Shown piece after piece: positions 37,981 to 49,929 of a stretch of DNA of 64,000 bases (position 1 is its first letter; the number at the start of each line of letters is the position of its first letter). The stretch spans positions 52,381 through 116,380 of the forward strand of contig VYZB01000329.1 in assembly GCA_013397455.1 (NCBI GenBank), written 5' to 3'. The position numbers and the translations under genes are program-made. The stretch comes from Crotophaga sulcirostris. Lineage: Eukaryota > Chordata > Aves > Cuculiformes > Crotophagidae. The notes under the pieces are model-generated. The model was not told the origin of the DNA and made no database searches. It saw only the letters and a list, made by a program, of their open reading frames with translations.

Positions 37981-38309
37981 AGACTGATAACATGGATGAC
38001 ATTCTGGCTGTAAAATTGCAATTGCAGTAAATCTAGCTCTCTTTGGTCCTGGTTTGAAACCGCTGTTATCTTGTAGTAGTATTATTGTGACTGTTGTAGC
38101 TGATTTTTTAAGTGTTTGAAGATGAAATGGGTTATATCTATTCCTTGTTGCCTTTTCTGAAAACAAAGACTTTATTTTCTTCTAACTTTCCTCATGCTTT
38201 CCTTTATTGTCTTCCTATGTTTTTGGAAGTTTATGACGAATGCCCGGGTCTTTGTACAGCTATTGTGAAGCATTCAGTTAGAGAATGGACCTTCAAATAT
38301 GTATTCTCT

Positions 38310-39045
38310 TTAACTGGTAAGGTTTATGTGGTGGTGGGGCTGCAGGAGAGGCCTCTGCAGGAAAAGGCCAAGGTATACTCTGTGCCAGTCACAGCCAATT
38401 CCAGCCACCACAGTCCACCAGAGCTCAACCAGTCTGGGGGACTGGTAGTGCTTCTGGGGAGCTGGTGGTGCTACTGTGAAAACATGTTCAAGAAAGGCTA
38501 AATAACATAATGCACAGATAGGAGGAGGGAACAAAAAAGAGTGAGAAACAAGAGAAGGAATGCCAAGGTCAGAGAAGGAGCAGTAGGAGGTGCTACAAGT
38601 GCCAGAGCAGTTATTCTCTGCAATCCATGGACAACCCATGCTCTGCAGAGTAAGTTTGTCCTCAAGGAATGCAGCCCAAGCAGCATGTGTGTCAGAATAG
38701 GTTTATCCTGAAGGGTTGTAGCTGGTGAGAAAGACCCAAGCTGGAGCAGAAGAAAAGCATGAGGAGAAAGGATTTGCAGCGATAAACTATTATACCTTGA
38801 CCACAACCCCCCATGTAAAGGAGCCTGGATTGGTGGAGTGAAGTTGAGCTTGGTAGAGGAAAAAGAAAAATGTTGGTTTTATTTGCAATAAATTTGTACC
38901 TATGATGTCAATTGGTAAGCAATATCCCTGTCTTTTTCTTGACCCGCAAGCATTGTCATCCAGTTTCCTCCGCTCTCTGTCCCAGAGACAAGTGAGTGAG
39001 CAGCTGGATGGCTGTGTGGCTGATAGCCAAGGTTAACTCACCACA
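38310..39045 (+). mobile_element. Older, degraded LTR related to the solo LTR
   Basis: The left edge has ACTGG, then GGTTTATGTGG and GGGCTGCAGG in the order seen at 29954. The right part has ATTGGTAAGCAATATCCCTGTC, in part, and the end GGTTAACTCACCACA. An AATAAA hexamer lies at 38887-38892, so orientation is plus. It is about 736 bp, shorter than the LTR at 29954-30945, with a changed first dinucleotide (TT for TG) and no recognisable target duplication (TCTCT to the left, AAATA to the right). It is therefore an older insertion or a different subfamily. No internal retroviral sequence lies next to it. The 109- and 102-codon minus frames over it are not genes. Confidence 0.8.
38887..38892 (+). 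promoter_or_regulatory. LTR polyadenylation hexamer AATAAA
   Basis: Occupies the position corresponding to the ATTAAA of the LTR at 29954-30945, upstream of the AATTGGTAA block, and fixes the orientation of this LTR. Confidence 0.55.
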
Positions 39046-39532
39046 AAATAGCCTAACAATCAAATGTTCAAAGCTACATACATAAATAGACTGGTACAGT
39101 GTAACCATATGCAACAAATTCTTACTTTTATAGCATGGACATATGTCTGTGTTAGCTTCTTTCTCATGAATTTATTCCAAAGTGAATATAACCCATTCTG
39201 AAAGACAATTACAAAATTTGAGTAAGCTCATCAAACAATTTTCTGTATGAATTCCAGCATATAAATTGTCTTGAAAAAACATCAGTGGGAAAGATTTCTT
39301 TTGATTAACAACCGTTTCCCCTTATTATCAAGGTGTAGATAGTGCATACTCTGATTCTGCAAACTCTGAATCACATAAGAAGGAAAATTCAACTGCATTA
39401 ACCAGAAAGCGTCAGTGTGGAAAAGTTCTAGGGACTATAGAACTATCCATTGCTCTTCGATGCTACTGCAAAAAAGACATCTCTCATTTGGGACTGAAGT
39501 AACAGGAGTTTTGCCTCTGAGACAGAGGAGGA
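39046..39532. other. Unique noncoding DNA
   Basis: Short unique spacer between the older LTR and a CR1 remnant. Nothing recognised. Confidence 0.5.
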
Positions 39533-39680
39533 GATAATTATTCCATTCTACTCAGCACCAGGGAAACCTCAGATGGAGTACTCTGCCCAGTTTCAGCACC
39601 ACATTTTAAGAAACATATAGACATGTTGGAACGAGTCCAAAGGTGAGAAAAAAACCAAAGGATTAAGAAAACATGACCTC
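39533..39680 (+). mobile_element. Old CR1 LINE ORF2 fragment, plus strand
   Basis: Translation gives IPFYSAPGKPQMEYSAQF near 39540-39600, matching the CR1 pattern PLYSALVRPHLEYCVQF. In a second frame, DMLERVQR lies at 39620-39643, a well-conserved CR1 peptide. The two parts are in different frames and separated by a stop, so the copy is old and dead. Weak similarity may run on to about 39840, but I cannot align that part by eye. No 3' tail is present. Confidence 0.75.
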
Positions 39681-40722
39681 TGTGGCAGTGCAAAAAGAAC
39701 TGCTTTTTAAAGGGAAAGATTGGGTTGATTGCAGCTGAGTGGAGTGGGACATGAACTGGTGATGTGATAAGACGTGTAAAAGACCTAGGAAGAGAAAAGT
39801 TAGGAGCATTTTTCATTTGCCTTTCATAACCAGAATAAGAATAAATTGACAATTCAGAAAACAGGAAATTATAATTAGATAAAAGAAAAAGTTTCTAAAT
39901 CCATTAAAAAAAATAAGTCCGTATTTACTTTTTTCCAAGAACTGTTATATGAGGAGTGACTGACATTTGTAATGTTATTATTTTTAGTATTAAAAAAAAA
40001 TTAATGCATATTTGAAAAATTCTTATGGTGATATATGCTTCTGTTTTTTCTAACTAATACTGAACTTGTTGTGACTGACTGAATTTTGAAATATTTTAAA
40101 GAAATATTCTACACATTCTATTCTTTTAACAGGCTACAGTTGTGTGACGCTGTTTCAAGCTGAAATAAAGATGCTTTGTTCTTTTCCTGATATATCTGCA
40201 TTTGAGTGAAAGAGCAAATGATTCCATGCATATATAGGCTGTCCTGCAAGCAGTCTTGCGGCAAAGTAAAAGCACTAGAAAGGAGTCTGGTGGAAGTGAT
40301 GATTCCTTCAGCATCAGAACAACGCGTCCTTGGCATAGACCACAATATAATTGAAATATGGAGTTACTGTATATGGAATATATTTTGGGTCAAATTATCT
40401 AATTGTTTGCCCATTTTGAGTAAATATGCTTGTAAATTAAACATAATTCAGTGACAGAATTTTTCCTCAGTAAGGATATTTTATAGTTACAAAGAAATTG
40501 TCTATTCATTCTAATTTATAAATTCATTCCAGGCAGCAGTGAGAATGGGGGGCAATAGCTTATATTCCACTCTTTAGATTCCACCCCTAATAATTCCAAC
40601 CATTTCACTAAATGCATAGCCATGATAAGTTACATTTGTACTCAGTAAAGAAAGATGGGCATTTCCAGAGGGCAAGTCATATCTTTGAATGCTCTGAATG
40701 GCTTTCCCGATGTGCTGACAAT
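39681..40722. other. Unique noncoding DNA, possibly with further decayed CR1 at the left
   Basis: AT-rich with A runs near 39906 and 39992. No gene recognised. Open frames up to 82 codons have no family resemblance. Confidence 0.45.
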
Positions 40723-41120
40723 CATAGAACCACAGAAAGAGCCCTTACAGATCACTTCTTCCACCACCCTGACCTGGGCAGGGACATCTTTCAGTAGATC
40801 AGTTTGCTTAAAGCTCCATCCATTCTGACCTTGAACATTTCCAATGATGGAGCATCTATGACTTCTCTGGGCAACCTCTTCTTGTGCCTCACCACTCTCA
40901 TCGTAAAAATATTCTTCCTTATGTCTAATCTAAATGTATCCTCCTTCAGTTTAGAAACATTCCCCCTTATCCCATTGCTACAGGTCTTGGTAAAATGTCT
41001 CTCTCCGTCTTTCTTATTATCCTCCTTTATGTATTGAAAGGCCACCATAAAGTATTCCTTGAGCCTTCTTTTCTCCAGGCTGAACAGCCCCAACTCTCTC
41101 AGCCTAGTGTCTCTCCACTG
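40723..41120 (-). mobile_element. CR1 LINE 3' fragment with a long open ORF2 end, minus strand
   Basis: The 3' terminus is at the low-coordinate side: CATAGAAC (40723-40730) and CACAGAAA (40731-40738) are mutated tail octamers. A 100-codon frame (41093 down to 40791) remains open and is plainly the CR1 ORF2 C-terminus. It contains [45 protein letters not shown] and the end DGALSKLIY. The ATG at its start is only an internal methionine. No domain for endonuclease or the catalytic palm remains, so it is a relic. The open frame over this length suggests a younger copy than the other fragments or chance lack of stops. Confidence 0.95.
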
Positions 41121-44100
41121 ATTACGGACAATTAGCTGCTAACTTAAGACACTTAGTCAGCTGCTGAAGTCTAGACCACATGAAGGACAATAAGGCAGAG
41201 CCAAGCTGCTTTTTCCATAGGTTCCTAGAACAACATGGTTCTACTGTGCTTTAACATATTTTCTTATATCTCTAGTAGAGAGTGCTTCAAATGCTCAAAA
41301 GATAATTGATATCAAGACAAGGAGAGGAATATCCACGATATCACTTGTGTAAGAAATACCCCTGTTAGTGTGATGTCAAAGGTACCTTTCACAGGCCATA
41401 ACTATGGGAGCTTCATGTGACTTTTGACTCAATAATTGCTTTAGGAAATCTATTGTCAGCATAGGAGGCACACCAACAAGAAAATGTAATGTCACTGAAG
41501 AATGAAGATGGAAATCTTTTCTCTGTTTCAACCAATTCCAGCGAGAATCAAATCATCTTTTCAGGGGACTGTCTGATAAAAGGTACTTCTGAGAAGAAGA
41601 GGAGAATAGATGCCTCATAACTGAAGGAGATGCCATTAGTGAGGACAGCAGCATAAGGGGGCCACAGATCAGAAACTCAGAGCTTTCTGGGAAAATTCAC
41701 CATGGAGTGAGTACACTAATATCAACTTCTACCCATGTACTCTGCTTCCTGTGTGCAATCATGATTCCTGTATTGCTGGCTAGCAGTACAACCAATGTTT
41801 GTGAACTGTAATCAGTAACACACCTTTGCTTGTAAAGCACTGTCCCAGAGCCTGTTCTCTAGTTGAAGGTCAACTGTCACAGTCTGACAATATATGCAAT
41901 ATTAAACTCCTTTATTCTTAAAAACATGTCAGCTCCACCCAAACGATGCATTCAGTGTAGCCCTTGGCCTGAGTTAACTGCTGCACTGTGCTGAGCGTTG
42001 TTTGACAGAGGGAGTATTGGTTGGTCCAAGTGAAAAGGTCATTTGCAAGCAGTCTAATGCTTTTAACCATACTGACAGTTGAGTTCCAGGTCTTAGCAAT
42101 GTTCCCTGGGATTGTTTAACTTCTTTGTATAAATGAGGCCAAAACATCCTGAGGTAATAAGGACTGGCAATTAAGACTGCAACTTTATCTCTTCAAAAGC
42201 ATCTGTACTACAAATTCAGAGCACAATGTTCTGGGTGCCTGGAAGAAGAAGAGTTTGCTTATTTTTTCATCACTTGTCTTCTTGAAGAGCAGAATTAACA
42301 ATCCTCCATTGTAAATCACAGGGCCAGACTAACTTCAGTTAATAGGGTACCTATTTATCTCAAGTTATCAAAATGGTCTTAATATCATTGTGCTTTTTGT
42401 ACTCCTTCTGTGAATGGGGACAATGGTCCTCCATCTCAGATACTTGTTTTAAGGGTAAATATGTAACAGTCCATCACATAGTCAGGTGCTACTGTCAATT
42501 TTTCCATTAGAACTAGGGTAGAGAGTCTGAGATACCAGCCCTTTAAGTAAACATAAATTTATAAAGATATCTCTTTTGGAGTGCCTCTGTTAATATGGAC
42601 AGAACTTTTACACCTAGGATGACTTATGGGAATTAAATCTTCTTTTTTGTTAGCTTCTTTTAAGCAACATCATTTAAATTCTCCTCAAGCTGTCTCTTTT
42701 CATTGAAATTAAGGTATTACCACATTCCTTGTAACAGATGCATTACAGGATTTTGCTCCATTTTACATGTATTTTAAAATCACTCTGTATTCCTAGGCTG
42801 CATAGAGTTCTGACCTAAATGCTTTAAATAAAATATTGTTTGGTTTCTGTTGTTCTTCAACAATAATAAAGGGCTCTAAGAGGCAGGAGTCATGATACTG
42901 AAAAATATCGATGATACTGATCCTCTGGTTATTCTAAAAAGTTTTCACGTGTTTAACTTTCCCATCTCTGTGCTCAGAAAATCATAACATATCTCTGGGC
43001 TTGTAAAACTCCTGGAACTCAAGAGACAGCTGGTGCCATTGATTTGATGATGTGTGAAACTCAAAATCTGACATTTTTCTAGGATAGTAAGATGGATCAT
43101 TTAGGTTTTTTGTTCTCGATTTCCACATTCTTATAAACACAAAACCGATTTGTTTAAACAGTATTGTTACAAAATACACTGCAAACTCTAAGTGTATTTT
43201 TTTGAGGAGCCAGTTGAGGCAACTACTTTTGTCAGAAATACCTCTTCAATTTGGAATTTAAAGCACCAAGAATTATAAAGATGATGTGTCCCAACAAGAG
43301 GTAGAACTGGTGGGAGAGTCAGAGGTCAGCACAGCTACATGGAGTTCAACCTCGTTAATTTGGGCAGGAAAATATGCTCACTTCTTCACCCAGAACACCA
43401 GAGAGATAGTTTACCATTTTCTAAATTTACCATTCGTTCAAGTAGAATAGAAGACAAACAAGTCATTGGTACTACTCAAGAAACAGGACCTCCAAAAGGA
43501 TAAAGATACCAAATGAAAGTCCATAATGGTAAGCATTTATATGGAACTGTTTTTCTAATCTCAACACTAGAAAGTGTTGCAAGAATTTTTTGTTTTGAGT
43601 TGTCTACAAATCTAGGCTAAACTACTATGAAGGTATCTATATAAATACTTCCAGTTTATTTCTTCTGTTTTGAGCTCCAGGAGATTCACTTTTATGTTAG
43701 AACATATGAGTCTTAGAATCATCTTTCTTATTGCTTCAGTGCATCAGAACAGAAGTGCTTTTCCAGGGAAAGAAATGTAAAACATATAGCATTTTGTTTA
43801 CCTAGTAATTATAATTATTAGATTTATTTTATGGTTAGAATATATATATATTAGAATATATATTTATATTTAAACAATTAAAACAGACATTAGGTAGATC
43901 TGCTCAAAAATATTGGGCAGATTTATATGAAACAAAATGTATTTCCATCAAAATGTCTTATATGTTTTTTCTTTTTTGATGAAATGTTTCCAGATACTTT
44001 TTCCTTCTTCACACAAGAAAAATAACCTTCTCTCATTTACACTTCTTTTTTTACTGTGAAGAAACTGGTGATGAAAAGAAGCATAGGAAGAAAAAGAGTG

Positions 44101-44321
44101 AGAATGCATAAAAAGAGGAAAAAAAGTCTTAAAAACTGAAGGTGAATAATAACTCAAAGAAGTAAAAGTAATTGAGAAATGCTAACTACCCAGCTCCAAA
44201 ATCTGGTATGAACAAACGTCTTCTACATGGTCAGAGATCACACAAACCAGAACATGGAAATAATATTAGTGACTCTAAAAGGTGTCTCCTCATGGTCGTG
44301 GCCCCAAAAATTCTCTCTTGG
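41121..44321. other. Unique noncoding stretch
   Basis: About 3.2 kb without gene or transposon. An AT-repeat tract (TATATATATA and TATATATTTATATTT) lies near 43841-43872. Open frames are at most 65 codons. Confidence 0.5.
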
Positions 44322-44389
44322 TGAGTCAGAGCTCTCCTGTTTTGCCACAGTGAGTCTTGAGATTCCCTTGTGACTCAGGACAACTGACT
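44322..44389. promoter_or_regulatory. Cluster of AP-1-like sites
   Basis: Exact AP-1 heptamers TGAGTCA (44322-44328) and TGACTCA (44371-44377), plus one-mismatch versions TGAGTCT (near 44351) and TGACTCT (near 44385), lie within 70 bp. Single AP-1 heptamers occur about every 8 kb by chance, so four near matches this close together are unusual. Function is unproven. Confidence 0.3.
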
Positions 44390-45994
44390 CTAATGGCTTC
44401 TCTCTGTCACTTCAGAGGGTGAATCATTCCCACCTTTTTCAGAAATCAAAAAGAGAAGACTGATGGAGTCCACTCTGCTTCTTCTTTTGATGAATGAATG
44501 AATCTGGTTAGTCTGGTTAGCCTGGCTGTAGTATGTTGATATGCAGCTTTAAATGTCATTCCCACTGGTTCTACCACCACCATGTACAGGGTCTCCCAGT
44601 AAAGCGGCCCAGTTGAAAGTAATTGTAGCACTAGCAATGCTTACACTAACTAATATTCTTGTTGTTAGAAGGTTCTGTCTCATTTCTTTGTAAGGCAGTG
44701 TAGCCAGACTGATTCATTGAGAAATGTTTCTTTCTCCTCCAGTCTCTAAGGATATTGCCTCCCTTCCTCCTAAGGGGAAACGGAGGTCAGTGATCTGTAT
44801 GTTTGCAACCTCATTAAAGACTTCATCTGAAACTGATAGAACCCAAATTTCCAGCTGGCACAGTGTATAGCTGCCACCTTCCTGAGGTGAGAGGTAGCAT
44901 GAGTGCCTCAGATTAATGTTACAAATCCTCCAGTGGTCATCAGTCTGATCCAGAGTTGGATTAGCCTTTGATTTTAATTTTTAATCACTTTCTAGTTACA
45001 TAAAAAATTGAGCTGCAGTCATGAATACAAAGTAATTAGCTTCAGAGATCTCGGGCAAAGCTGTTGTCACAGATCAGGATGAGATATTTGAAGAAGATCC
45101 CAAAGCCTTCCTCTTAAAGAAAATCTTTACATAAAGAAGGTTATAAAAATGTGAGTACTTTTCTTTATTCCTAAACCCCATGTTGTTCTTGCTTCCCTAT
45201 CTTTGACCTCAAGTAGACATTTAATGCCACTAAAAAACTGTCAGAGGTTTCATGAATGCCAGTGAGGACCTTTTTCTTCTAGACGGGTGACTTGCAAACA
45301 CTGTAGCAATGAGTAACAAATTAATATTTAGATATGATAAATATACAGCTAGACTTTTACTGCAAAAGCATTGGCAAACACTGTTGTTTAATGCAGAACA
45401 TCCAAACAAATGTAACACTGATGCAGGATTACAAAGTAATTCCTGAAATTGCCTGGCAGATATTTAACTATACAACTTGTTCACACTATCAAAGGGTAAG
45501 ATTTCCATTACATCAGTAAGGAAATGGTGTAATGTCTATCTTGAAATATGAAAAATAGAATGACAACCCTCCTGACAGCTGACAAATAAGGATTTGGACA
45601 GGAACCATCAGCACTATAGCCGTGAGCTACTGAAGCTGGAAAAGGTAAGCAAAATCTTTCTCTTTTTCTACAGTTATGAAAAGTGTATTTCCTTGTCAGA
45701 TGCAGAAACAGATCTTCAAATCTCACTTATCCCATTAACCTGAGACAACACATGAGAAGAGAAGAGAAGAGGTGAGATGCCAGGAGACTTCTGCATTTTA
45801 TTTCCCTGAAAGTCCATATGGTAAAACTCAATTTTTTTCACCTCGATTATGCAAACTCTTATCACAGGTGAAGTATTTTGTCTGATTTCTAAACCACTGG
45901 CTTTCTTACTCAGGTACGTTGTGAAGGTGCTTCAGCCTTATGATGGTTGATCACTTTTTCCACTGTTCTTTGCTCAGTGTTGCATCAGGATTGT
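44390..45994. other. Unique noncoding DNA
   Basis: No gene or transposon recognised. Two acceptor-donor juxtapositions (CAG/GTGAAG near 45867 and CAG/GTACGT near 45913) are noted in Part 2. Open frames are at most 72 codons. Confidence 0.5.
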
Positions 45995-46084
45995 TCTCCT
46001 CTCCTCTCCTCTCCTCTCCTCTCCTCTCCTCTCCTCTCCTCTCCTCTCCTCTCCTCTCCTCTCCTCTCCTCTCCTCTCCTCTCC
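45995..46084 (+). repeat. CTCCT pentanucleotide microsatellite
   Basis: Seventeen perfect CTCCT units (45996-46080) plus a partial unit, 90 bp in all. It is a pure homopyrimidine/homopurine mirror repeat able in principle to form triplex (H-DNA), and likely very variable in length. The repeat has no stop codon in any frame, which explains the 63-codon frame at 45940-46131 with its SSPLL repeats; that is not a gene. Confidence 0.98.
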
Positions 46085-46955
46085 CCTCTTCATCTCTCAT
46101 CTTGTCTGTTTTTCAGATAACAATTCTGTAAAAACATAAATTAAACTGTCTCTTGGGTAGCTGATAAATGAGCACTTGTTTTCATCTCCAGGGGAGAAAA
46201 GAATGTGTTTATCCTGATTCGTCTTTTTTTTAGTATAAAATAACCCAACAAGCTTGACTGTTGTGACCAACATCACACTCCTAAATGTCTGACCACTACG
46301 TTTCCTAACTTAGTTTTCACTTTGAATGTATACTGTATTTTGGATCAGTTTAAATGTTGTTCAGAAATATAAATAGCTCTCTGATTAGTCTGTATGCAAA
46401 CATGTCATGTAAAGAGAAAACTACTTATCTTAATAACAGAATTCTTTTATGGATGGAGAATACATTTGAGATTCAAACCGAACTGGAATAAAATGACTTT
46501 TCCTCCAAATTCATACTCTTCTTTGTCTCTAGTTTTCCATTTGTACATATTTTTTCTCCCTCTTTCCCACCCCGCTGCCCCAGCTTCCCTTGCAATTCCT
46601 GGTTTTGGCCTCAAAACAGAAATAGCATGATAGCAGGCTATCAAGGGACATGGCTATTCTCAAGATTTTTAATCTCAATACAAGCCAAACTAGTTTTCTG
46701 TTGTGCATGATCTCAGAGATGTTCTCATTCAATTTTCATTTTGATTAAGCATCTGAATAATTATTAATAACCTCCTTACAGCAAGCACTCTTCCTCCACC
46801 CTCAGGTTGAATTTAGTATCCTTGTTTCAAAAATTGTCTAATCTCTGACTAGAGTCTTTAGGTAAAATTAAGGCTTACTTGTGTGAATCATGCAATAAAT
46901 AAGTATATTTTTCTATGATCAGCTGTTACCGGCAAACAGCGAGGTGTTAATCCAG
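46085..46955. other. Unique noncoding DNA
   Basis: No gene or transposon recognised. A 78-codon plus frame (46394-46630) and antisense frames over it have no family resemblance. Confidence 0.5.
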
Positions 46956-46970
46956 CCACCAGAGGGCACC
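46956..46970 (+). promoter_or_regulatory. Predicted CTCF binding site, strong match
   Basis: CCACCAGAGGGCACC fits the CTCF core consensus at every informative position. Orientation is plus. The flanking sequence (about 46860-47060) is free of repeats and moderately complex. CTCF sites mark insulators and loop anchors, and a plus-oriented site would pair best with a minus-oriented site downstream. No convincing minus-oriented partner was seen in this window. Confidence 0.65.
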
Positions 46971-49891
46971 CATATGGCCCTGCAAAAGTGATACACTTCT
47001 AATAAAGTTGCAATAGAAGAATTAATAACAATTATTAAATGAGGTCAACAGATGTCACACAAAGCACGTTCACTACTTCCTGCCAAATTCTACATGTGTG
47101 TAAGATTAAAACAATGCCTCAGTATTAAAAAATCTTAAAACAAATTCTGAATCCCGTGCTCAGGTTTTACTTAGGACATAATCTTTTGATTTCTAGATCC
47201 TGAAGTCCTAAACTTTTAACCACTACCAGTTCTAGAAAGCTTCTAATGATGCTCTCCTGAATAAGGAGTGACAGAATATTAACCCGGTACCACATCATTC
47301 AACTTGCAGAGACGTTTTCGTGTCTACAACAAAAAGACAAATGGATTTTTAAATTTTGGCACCAGAAGATGCATTATAATACTGATAGGATGTTGACAGC
47401 ACTCTTTTAAAAAGTACAGAATGTGGGGAAATTATTTTCCACATATCCCGTAGCTAAAAATAATGGCTTGCTGCAATGCGTATTCCATAAATTGTAGGTT
47501 TAATAGACCAGGACAGGAATGCAAGCTCTATGAACTTGGGGCTAGAATGTCAGTTTTCCAAAATAATTTTAAGAAAAACCTTAATTATTACAAAATCATG
47601 AAATCTGAAGTCTTGTGAAGACTATTGATTTCCAAGAAATTCCAGAGCTAAGCAGTATTTCAGGATTGTTGGATTTTCTACTTTTTGAAGACTGTATCTC
47701 AATAGGACCATGAGACCTCTAGAAAGTGTAGCAATGCCAAGGGCTGCTCTGTATGTCCTACTTGGTGCTCCATATCCTGCTCCCAGACATCTTAATATTT
47801 TGGAACATTTAAAAAAGTATTTCATATTTATATAGTTGTATTCTATGCACTGAGGGTAAGACAAAACTGATTAATGTCCTGTTGACTTTAGGGACAGTCA
47901 CCATTGCTGTCAATATTCTCAGAAAATAGCCCCTAGCACGCAGTGTTTAGACTGTTTGTCCTTTTTTATCCTATATTATCAGTAGGTGATGTATTGTTAA
48001 GCTAAAAGCAACACTCAAATCCATTGCAGGTATATTTTTTATGTCCTGCTCATGTTCTCTTTATTTTTCAAATGAGTCTTAATCTTTGAGATATTTATGC
48101 AACTTCTTTAGGGACTAAGGGCTTTCAAATCTGGATTGTTCTTTAAGGGAGGAAGTTTAACTTCAAGGTAACAGTTTACCAGAGGCAGAAAGGATATTTT
48201 GGGATTTTCAAGAGTGCCAAATAGCCCTCAGTGGTTAGTCTAAAGGTAAGTAGCTTTGCAGAGGATTGCAAGCAAGCTTTCAGTGAAAGATAAAGGAAGA
48301 ATAATTTTCTTCAAGTCTATATATGAAAAATTTTACATTACTGCACAAATTCTTGCTAGCAGCCAAGTCTGGTTATATGTCTTATAAGTAATTAGTTTAA
48401 CTGATGTGGAATCACTGTAACCTCAAGACTTCAATAACTGTTTAAAGATTTAAATTTCACAGTGGATATCATAAAGAGAATAGTCAGCAGCCAGGTTTGT
48501 GGCTGAGTTGTGAAAGTTAACAGAACACTGTGTCAGAACTCACTTTAAAAAATATTAAATTAGAGTCATAGGATTGGAAGTGAAGATTTTCAAGCAGAAT
48601 GCAAAATTTTACCTGTCACAGTTTAACCAGTGAAGAAGCCTGCAGACTGTATAGGAAAGATACCTAAACTGAGACAAAAATTACTTCCTCTCTGAGTTTG
48701 TTGATACAGGCATTTTACTAGCTAGATTAGAAATGAGAACAGATGCTAACTGTGATAAACCAAGAAAAAACAAATACATACTAGAAAGAAAGCTTGAAGT
48801 AAATGTAAGGTTTTACATGGCAATGTATTTGCTTGAAGATAGTGCACCTATGAACTCCAGAGCTTCTCTGTATGGTTTTATTTGATAATGTTGTAATAAC
48901 TTTTTTAAAAAAAAGGATGGATGGCCCAGAAGGTTCTCCTTACTCAGTTAGCCATGCTAAGGTGTAATTAACCATGCATAAACACAGAAGTTATTTTGGC
49001 AGTCTCCTATTTGAGGGAGAAAGCAGGTCCACTGTAATAAACATCTTCCTGCACCAATAAATATAAACCTGTAGATTAGCTGAGCTTGTATCAGTTAACT
49101 GAGTGTATTTCTAGAGTCTTTTTTTATCTGTACAGATTCAACATTAAAGACTAAATTGTCCCAAGCTCCAAATGGTGGAATCCACGGCTGAGAAAGAGGA
49201 AACTTTGTGGATGTGCAACTTAACTGCTTCTTCCTCCACACAATTGAACCAAACTTTAGGATTTGGACTGCCTGACTTTCTCTTTCAACAGACTTAGGGC
49301 TGAATAGGGTCTATCTACAGTCAGCAGAGGGAACATACATGGTTAACTTCAGCTAAATATCTGTTTTAAACAGCTAAAGTTAGAAGAGAGAAACCTTAGA
49401 CTTTCCTTACAGCACAGACTTCTGCCTGTGTACTGTAAAAAAAAAAGTTCCTTAGTCAAATTTTTCCTGGAGCCTAAGAAGATAGGATGTGAAAACTACT
49501 TTTCAATCTAAAGCAGTTTATATTCAAATATGTATATATAAAATACTCTGCATCGAGAATATATGAAGTTAGTTTAAATCTGAAATGAGATAAAACAAAC
49601 ACTGGAAGTTTCTTACAATGGTGTTCACATTCCCTGCTAAGTTCTACTAGTCCCTAAAACAGATGGTGAGGCCTTTCACAGTCAGATATGCCACACATCA
49701 AGATGAGGAAAATGTTTTAATTTTCAACAGACAGAGCTGACGACAAAGAAATAAACTACTGTAACTTTGCTTTTATAGGTCTGATGTTTTGAAGAGGCAC
49801 AAATACTACCAGATCTAACAAAAATCAAGATCATTTCACTACTGGGACAATTCATGTGTGATAATGTAGAATTGATTCAAAAGAGACAAAA

Positions 49892-49929
49892 GGAATGGGG
49901 GGAGGGTGGGGGGAAAGAGAAAGGAAATT
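49892..49929 (+). repeat. G-rich polypurine tract
   Basis: G runs of 6, 3 and 6 (49897-49902, 49904-49906, 49908-49913) are embedded in an almost pure purine stretch that continues as GGGAAAGAGAAAGGAAA. It falls one run short of the strict G-quadruplex rule, but two-layer or bulged structures are possible. Confidence 0.7.

Noticed and set aside
38112..38501. A 129-codon plus-strand gene
   Set aside because: The frame starts in unique DNA and runs into the older LTR; no family resemblance and no supporting signals.
29954..39045. A complete provirus bounded by the two LTRs
   Set aside because: The LTRs are clearly diverged and of different length, the left one has its own target duplication on both sides, and the DNA between holds a CR1 tail and unique AT-rich sequence but no gag, pol or env frames.
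45940..46131. A small protein with SSPLL repeats
   Set aside because: It is only the translation of the CTCCT microsatellite, which has no stop codon in any frame.
49321..49340. Additional CTCF site (GTCAGCAGAGGGAAC)
   Set aside because: It lacks the GGC part of the core (GGAAC in place of GGCRC), so the match is too weak.
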